Shown here: positions 60,547 to 64,000 of the stretch, piece by piece
Numbering within the stretch: position 1 is the first letter of the stretch
Layout of the letters: each line of letters begins with the position of its first letter
DNA from: SIG440 sp045587485
GTDB taxonomy: Bacteria; Bacillota; Clostridia; Monoglobales; Monoglobaceae
Direction: 5' to 3'
DNA: 64,000 nt
Assembly (NCBI GenBank): GCA_045587485.1
Contig: JAZNCI010000080.1
Coordinates: 1 to 64,000, forward strand
The notes under the pieces: model-generated
Seen by the model: only the letters and a program-made list of their open reading frames with translations
Told to the model about the DNA's origin: nothing
Database searches by the model: none
Position numbers and translations under genes: made by a program

Positions 60547-61752
60547 ATGAAAAACATTTTTAAAAGCACTAAAAGAGTTGCTGCAGGTCTTCTTGCGGTA
60601 GCAGTAATGATGACAGGTGTAGTTTTTGCAACAGATAATTCAGTTCTTGTTATAAACGGCGAGACGATTGAAGATGCAAAGCTGCTTACAAAGGATGAAA
60701 TGATTTTTGTTCCTGTTCGTGCTCTCTGCGAAGCATTGGGTATGGAGGTTATGTGGGATAACGATGCGGAATTGGTTACTATTGTAAAGATGCCCATGTA
60801 TGTGACATTCTCACCCACAGAAGACGCTTACACCTTTGCAAAGACAGCTCCTATGCAGCTTGGTTCAGCTCCCTTTATGAAGAATGACAGAACTTATGTT
60901 CCTGCAATTTTTATCAGCGAAATTCTTAAGCAGGAATTTACAGTTGCTGAAAATGGCGATGTAAATGTAACAGCGGTTGTTGACAACAGCATTGGTGCAA
61001 TTATCGTTGAAACATCCAATGAAAACGGAAATCTGACCATCACAGTTGACGACAGCAAACGCGGTGAGGAGGTTGTTGTTAACATAACCGAAGAAACTGT
61101 TATTGTTGATGAAAACGGAGCAGAATTGACACCCGATGCACTTGTAAAGGATGCATCAATCAAAATTGAATATGCAGACTTTATGACAATGAGCATTCCT
61201 CCCATTACAAATGCAGTAAAAATTCAGGTTATGGGCACTGTGGTTGAAACCGAAAAACCTGAGGTTGTTTACACAATTATTGAAAAGGATTACGAGAACG
61301 GAACAATTACAATCTTTGACGGCGTAATGAACTCCAAGGTTGTTCTTAATGTATCTGATGAGACAATTATCACAGATAAGGATGGCAATGCAGCAGGTGC
61401 TGATGCTCTTGCGATTGGTACAGATATAACCGTTGAACGTGCTGAGTTTATGACAATGAGCATCCCTCCTATTACAAATGCATTAAAAATTCAGCTTGCT
61501 GAAAAGGAAACGATTACAGTTATTGAAAAAGACACTGAGGACAACACGATTACAATTTTTGACAAAGAAATGAATTCTTTACTTATTCTTAATATCTCCA
61601 ATACGACAATTATTAAGGATGCAGAGGGTAATTCAGTAAAGTTTGAGGATGTAAGTGTGGGAACAGAGCTTGCAACCGTTGAACACGCAGAGGCAATGAC
61701 AAGAAGCATTCCACCTATTACAAATGCAACATCAATTGTTGTGTCAAAATAA
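60547..61752 (+). CDS. secreted copper-amine-oxidase-N-like protein with SIPPITNA repeats
   Basis: 401 residues. A signal peptide (1-28, ending VFATD) is followed by a Cu-amine-oxidase N1-like domain (about 33-130, MIFVPVRALCEALGMEV) and three beta-rich repeats of about 80 residues ending FMTMSIPPITNA, FMTMSIPPITNA and AMTRSIPPITNA. The function is unknown; it is probably a surface protein. AAAGAAAGGA precedes the start. Confidence 0.8.
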   Translation: MKNIFKSTKRVAAGLLAVAVMMTGVVFATDNSVLVINGETIEDAKLLTKDEMIFVPVRALCEALGMEVMWDNDAELVTIVKMPMYVTFSPTEDAYTFAKTAPMQLGSAPFMKNDRTYVPAIFISEILKQEFTVAENGDVNVTAVVDNSIGAIIVETSNENGNLTITVDDSKRGEEVVVNITEETVIVDENGAELTPDALVKDASIKIEYADFMTMSIPPITNAVKIQVMGTVVETEKPEVVYTIIEKDYENGTITIFDGVMNSKVVLNVSDETIITDKDGNAAGADALAIGTDITVERAEFMTMSIPPITNALKIQLAEKETITVIEKDTEDNTITIFDKEMNSLLILNISNTTIIKDAEGNSVKFEDVSVGTELATVEHAEAMTRSIPPITNATSIVVSK

Positions 61753-61768
61753 TTTGAAGACTAATCAC

Positions 61769-61800
61769 AAATGCAGGCAGTCAACTGCCTGCATTTTCTT
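61769..61800. terminator. bidirectional terminator
   Basis: AAATGCAGGCAG / CTGCCTGCATTT with a TCAA loop between convergent genes. Confidence 0.8.
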
Positions 61801-62839
61801 TATATGAAATATAAAGATTAACGGCAAGAAGGGTAATTATAGGGGCAAGGATAACTCCCATAATGCCAAAAAACTTTAACCCTACATATATGCTGACCAG
61901 GGTAAGAATGGGATGAATACCAATTTGTCGACTGATAACTTTTGGCTCGGCAAGCTGACGGACAACAAAGACCAGTGCTTGTATTATGATAAGTGATACA
62001 AATGAATACATATCCCCATAAACAAGTGCAATCAATGCCCAGGGAACAAGAACGGCTGCAGTACCCAAAACCGGCAGAACATCCACAAGCCCGCATACAA
62101 TCCCCCACAACAATGGATACTCTTTGCCTACAATCCATAATCCTATCGTTACTAAGAATGCGGTAAGAAGCATTAATATAAGCTGTGCTTTAATATATGA
62201 TGAAAATGCGTGCAAAATAATATTTTTAATTCTTGCGGCAAGGCTGATAGCCTTGGGTGGGAAAATCTCCTTCAAAAAATTTATAACTAAAAGATAATCC
62301 TTTGTAAAGAAAAATGTACCAAGAATAAACATTACAAGGAAGACAAGGATACCAGGAAGGGCTGTTGCAAGATTTTTTGCGGCATCAATCGCTAAAGCGG
62401 TTGCCTTGCCAGAAAGCGTGGAGGTATATTCCCATAGCTGCGCCAGAACTGAATCAATAATCTGAGAGGTTTCAGGGGAAAGCGACAGCTTAAATCCGTT
62501 AAAGCGTTGAATCATATTGTTGAGGTGAAGTCTGAACGTAAAGATTGTATCAGGAAGGTTCACAACAAGGTTTTTTGCCTGAGAAAAAAGCTGGAACATA
62601 GCAATTCCTATAAGTCCTACTACTGATGCAACAATAAGAGTAACCAAAACGGCAGAGCTCACCCCTCGGCTGATTTTTAGTTTACTTTCAAGAAATTTCA
62701 CAATACTCTGACAAATTGCAGCAATAAAAAAGGCTAGTAAAAATGGTGCAAATATCTTAATAAATAGAGGTAGCAGGAATAACGTTGCCGCTATTCCTGC
62801 CGTAATAAGTATATATCTGAGTGTTTTTTCAAAAGTCAC
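61781..62839 (-). CDS. YtvI/AI-2E-family membrane protein
   Basis: 352 residues with about eight spans and the family motifs LWGIVCGLVDVLPVLG and GIHPILTLVSIYVGLKFFG. In Bacillus YtvI is sporulation-linked; related proteins are transporters of unknown substrate. GTG 62839 is eight bases after AAAAGGAG. It lies 30 bases after the phosphoglycerate mutase gene. Its 3' end overlaps the shared terminator. Confidence 0.85.
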   Translation of the reverse strand: MTFEKTLRYILITAGIAATLFLLPLFIKIFAPFLLAFFIAAICQSIVKFLESKLKISRGVSSAVLVTLIVASVVGLIGIAMFQLFSQAKNLVVNLPDTIFTFRLHLNNMIQRFNGFKLSLSPETSQIIDSVLAQLWEYTSTLSGKATALAIDAAKNLATALPGILVFLVMFILGTFFFTKDYLLVINFLKEIFPPKAISLAARIKNIILHAFSSYIKAQLILMLLTAFLVTIGLWIVGKEYPLLWGIVCGLVDVLPVLGTAAVLVPWALIALVYGDMYSFVSLIIIQALVFVVRQLAEPKVISRQIGIHPILTLVSIYVGLKFFGIMGVILAPIITLLAVNLYISYKENAGS

Positions 62840-62869
62840 CGCAAATGCTCCTTTTACGGCAATCAAAAT

Positions 62870-64000
62870 CTATTTTGAAGTAAGTCGTTCAATGAGGGTA
62901 TATCCGTGTTCAACCACAACCCCTGTCTTTCGAGCCTCTGCTTCGGTATACATAATATCCGTGGGCTCGGTGTGATTACCGCTTTTGTATATTATATACG
63001 GTACAGGGTCGGATGTATGCGTTCTTATTGCCAAAGGTGTGGGATGGTCGGGCATAATAAGCATTGCAAATTCTTCGCCGTCTGCTTCAAGAGCAGCAAC
63101 AATAGGTGCAACAATTTTTTCGTCAATCAGCTCAATAGCCTTAACCTTATTTTCGATTTCATGTCTGTGCCCTGCTTCGTCAGGTGCTTCGAGATGAACA
63201 TACAGAAAATCCGAACCGCTGTGCAGAGCCTTGATTGCGGCTTCTGCCTTGCCGTCAAAATTAGTATGCACATTTCCGGTTGCTCCTATAACATCAACAT
63301 TTTCAAGACCGGCACAAACACCTATACCCTTAATAAGGTCAACAGCCGAAACAACTGTGCCCTTAAGACCAAATTTTTCCTTATATGTATCAAGGGCGGG
63401 TTTTGTTCCATTTCCCCAAATCCAGATGGAATTTGCCGGATTAAGTCCCCTGTTAATTCTGTCAAGGTTTACTGGATGATTTTTAAGAATTTCGTAGCTC
63501 TTTTTCATAAGGGCAAGAATGGTTTCATCTTTGGGGAGATAGTCTTTGATGCATCTTCCTGAAATATCATGAGGCGGAGTAAGTGAGAAATTATTCTCCT
63601 TATTATGCCATACCATAAGATGACGATAGCTGATACCGCTGAAAAATTCATATTCTTCGGTACGCAGGGCTTCATTTACTGCCGCAATAAGCTGTGATGA
63701 CTCCTCGGTTGTAATTTCGTCAGAGCTATAATCCACCATAGTTTTTTCTTCGTAGCTGTCCTCGTTTGATAGTGTTACTACGTTGGTTCTGAATGTGGTA
63801 TCCGTAAGCTCAAGATGAACATTCATTGACATTGCCTCAAGGGGTGAACGTCCCGTGTAATATTTTTGCGGGTCATACCCAAATACCGCAAGGTTGGCAA
63901 CATCGCTACCGGGGGGCAGATTTGCGGGGACAGTAGTTACCATTCCTACCTCGCCCATGGATGCCAGACGGTCGATATTGGGCTTGTGAGCCACCTCTAA
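62870..64000 (-). CDS. apgM: cofactor-independent phosphoglycerate mutase, archaeal type (5' end cut by window)
   Basis: 377 codons to the window edge; the reading frame is open at 64000 (LEVAHKPNIDRLAS), so about 20-25 N-terminal residues with the first metal Asp are missing. PPGSDVANLAVFGYDP, FLYVHLEAPDEAGHRHE and IMPDHPTP are alkaline-phosphatase-superfamily motifs of ApgM-type enzymes. It interconverts 3- and 2-phosphoglycerate in glycolysis. Confidence 0.88.
   Translation of the reverse strand, partial: LEVAHKPNIDRLASMGEVGMVTTVPANLPPGSDVANLAVFGYDPQKYYTGRSPLEAMSMNVHLELTDTTFRTNVVTLSNEDSYEEKTMVDYSSDEITTEESSQLIAAVNEALRTEEYEFFSGISYRHLMVWHNKENNFSLTPPHDISGRCIKDYLPKDETILALMKKSYEILKNHPVNLDRINRGLNPANSIWIWGNGTKPALDTYKEKFGLKGTVVSAVDLIKGIGVCAGLENVDVIGATGNVHTNFDGKAEAAIKALHSGSDFLYVHLEAPDEAGHRHEIENKVKAIELIDEKIVAPIVAALEADGEEFAMLIMPDHPTPLAIRTHTSDPVPYIIYKSGNHTEPTDIMYTEAEARKTGVVVEHGYTLIERLTSK

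Overview
The window is chromosomal DNA from a low-to-mid GC, strictly fermentative, spore-forming member of the Clostridia, probably a gut lineage. Spore formers are indicated by ylbJ, yqfC, yqfD, spoVG, gpr (germination protease), a YtvI-type membrane protein, a BofC-like protein and the yqfCD-phoH-ybeY-dgkA-era-yqzL-recO gene order typical of Firmicutes. Anaerobic life is indicated by the oxygen-sensitive class III ribonucleotide reductase nrdDG. A Gram-positive wall carrying S-layer-homology (SLH) proteins is indicated by two SLH proteins and by a CsaB-type pyruvyl transferase, which makes the wall ligand SLH domains bind. I assign no species.

Layout. 1-3.8 kb: a 38-residue membrane peptide gene, then a LacI-type repressor divergent from a two-gene amino-sugar-like operon (divergent NagA and NagB homologues). 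3.8-7.0 kb: dCMP deaminase, tsaE, tsaB and a D,D-carboxypeptidase. 7.0-14.2 kb: ylbJ, then the yqfC to recO cluster and a short QueG-like iron-sulfur protein. 14.2-21.9 kb: rpoC and rpoB on the minus strand behind a consensus promoter with a long leader. 22-28.2 kb: rsmA, yhbY, then a wall-glycan cluster (LCP ligase, a glycosyltransferase fused to CsaB, an ABC exporter). 28.2-37.7 kb: murC, spoVG, nrdDG under two NrdR boxes, an unassigned structured RNA, RNase P RNA, serA, serC, two half-length TauE/SafE genes and a Ppx/GppA phosphatase.

37.7-43.2 kb is the accessory region. A complete tRNA-Thr(CGT) gene is followed by about 5.2 kb bounded by 105-bp near-identical direct repeats. Inside are two tRNA-Thr 3' halves, each preceded by the same three-repeat motif and a hairpin and each followed by its own terminator. 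The cargo is an AraC regulator divergent from a 925-residue SLH/NlpC-like surface protein, an IS3-family remnant and a MATE fragment. No integrase gene is present.

43.2-64 kb: an SLH glycosidase, Cu/Zn superoxide dismutase, holA, a ComEC-like metallo-hydrolase, an NlpC/P60 hydrolase, a T-box riboswitch controlling an unusual XRE-cupin-acyl-CoA synthetase, trxA, an exonuclease III gene, a class A PBP, small membrane proteins, gpr, yqhQ, prmC, rsmE, a repeat-containing secreted protein, ytvI and the truncated end of a phosphoglycerate mutase.

The wall genes form a coherent theme spread over the window: CsaB pyruvylates the secondary wall polymer, LCP attaches it to peptidoglycan, and the SLH proteins would dock on it. 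The most unusual items are the T-box on a non-canonical target, the layered tRNA-Thr integration site, the intergenic structured RNA, and a terminator whose 3' arm carries the next gene's Shine-Dalgarno.
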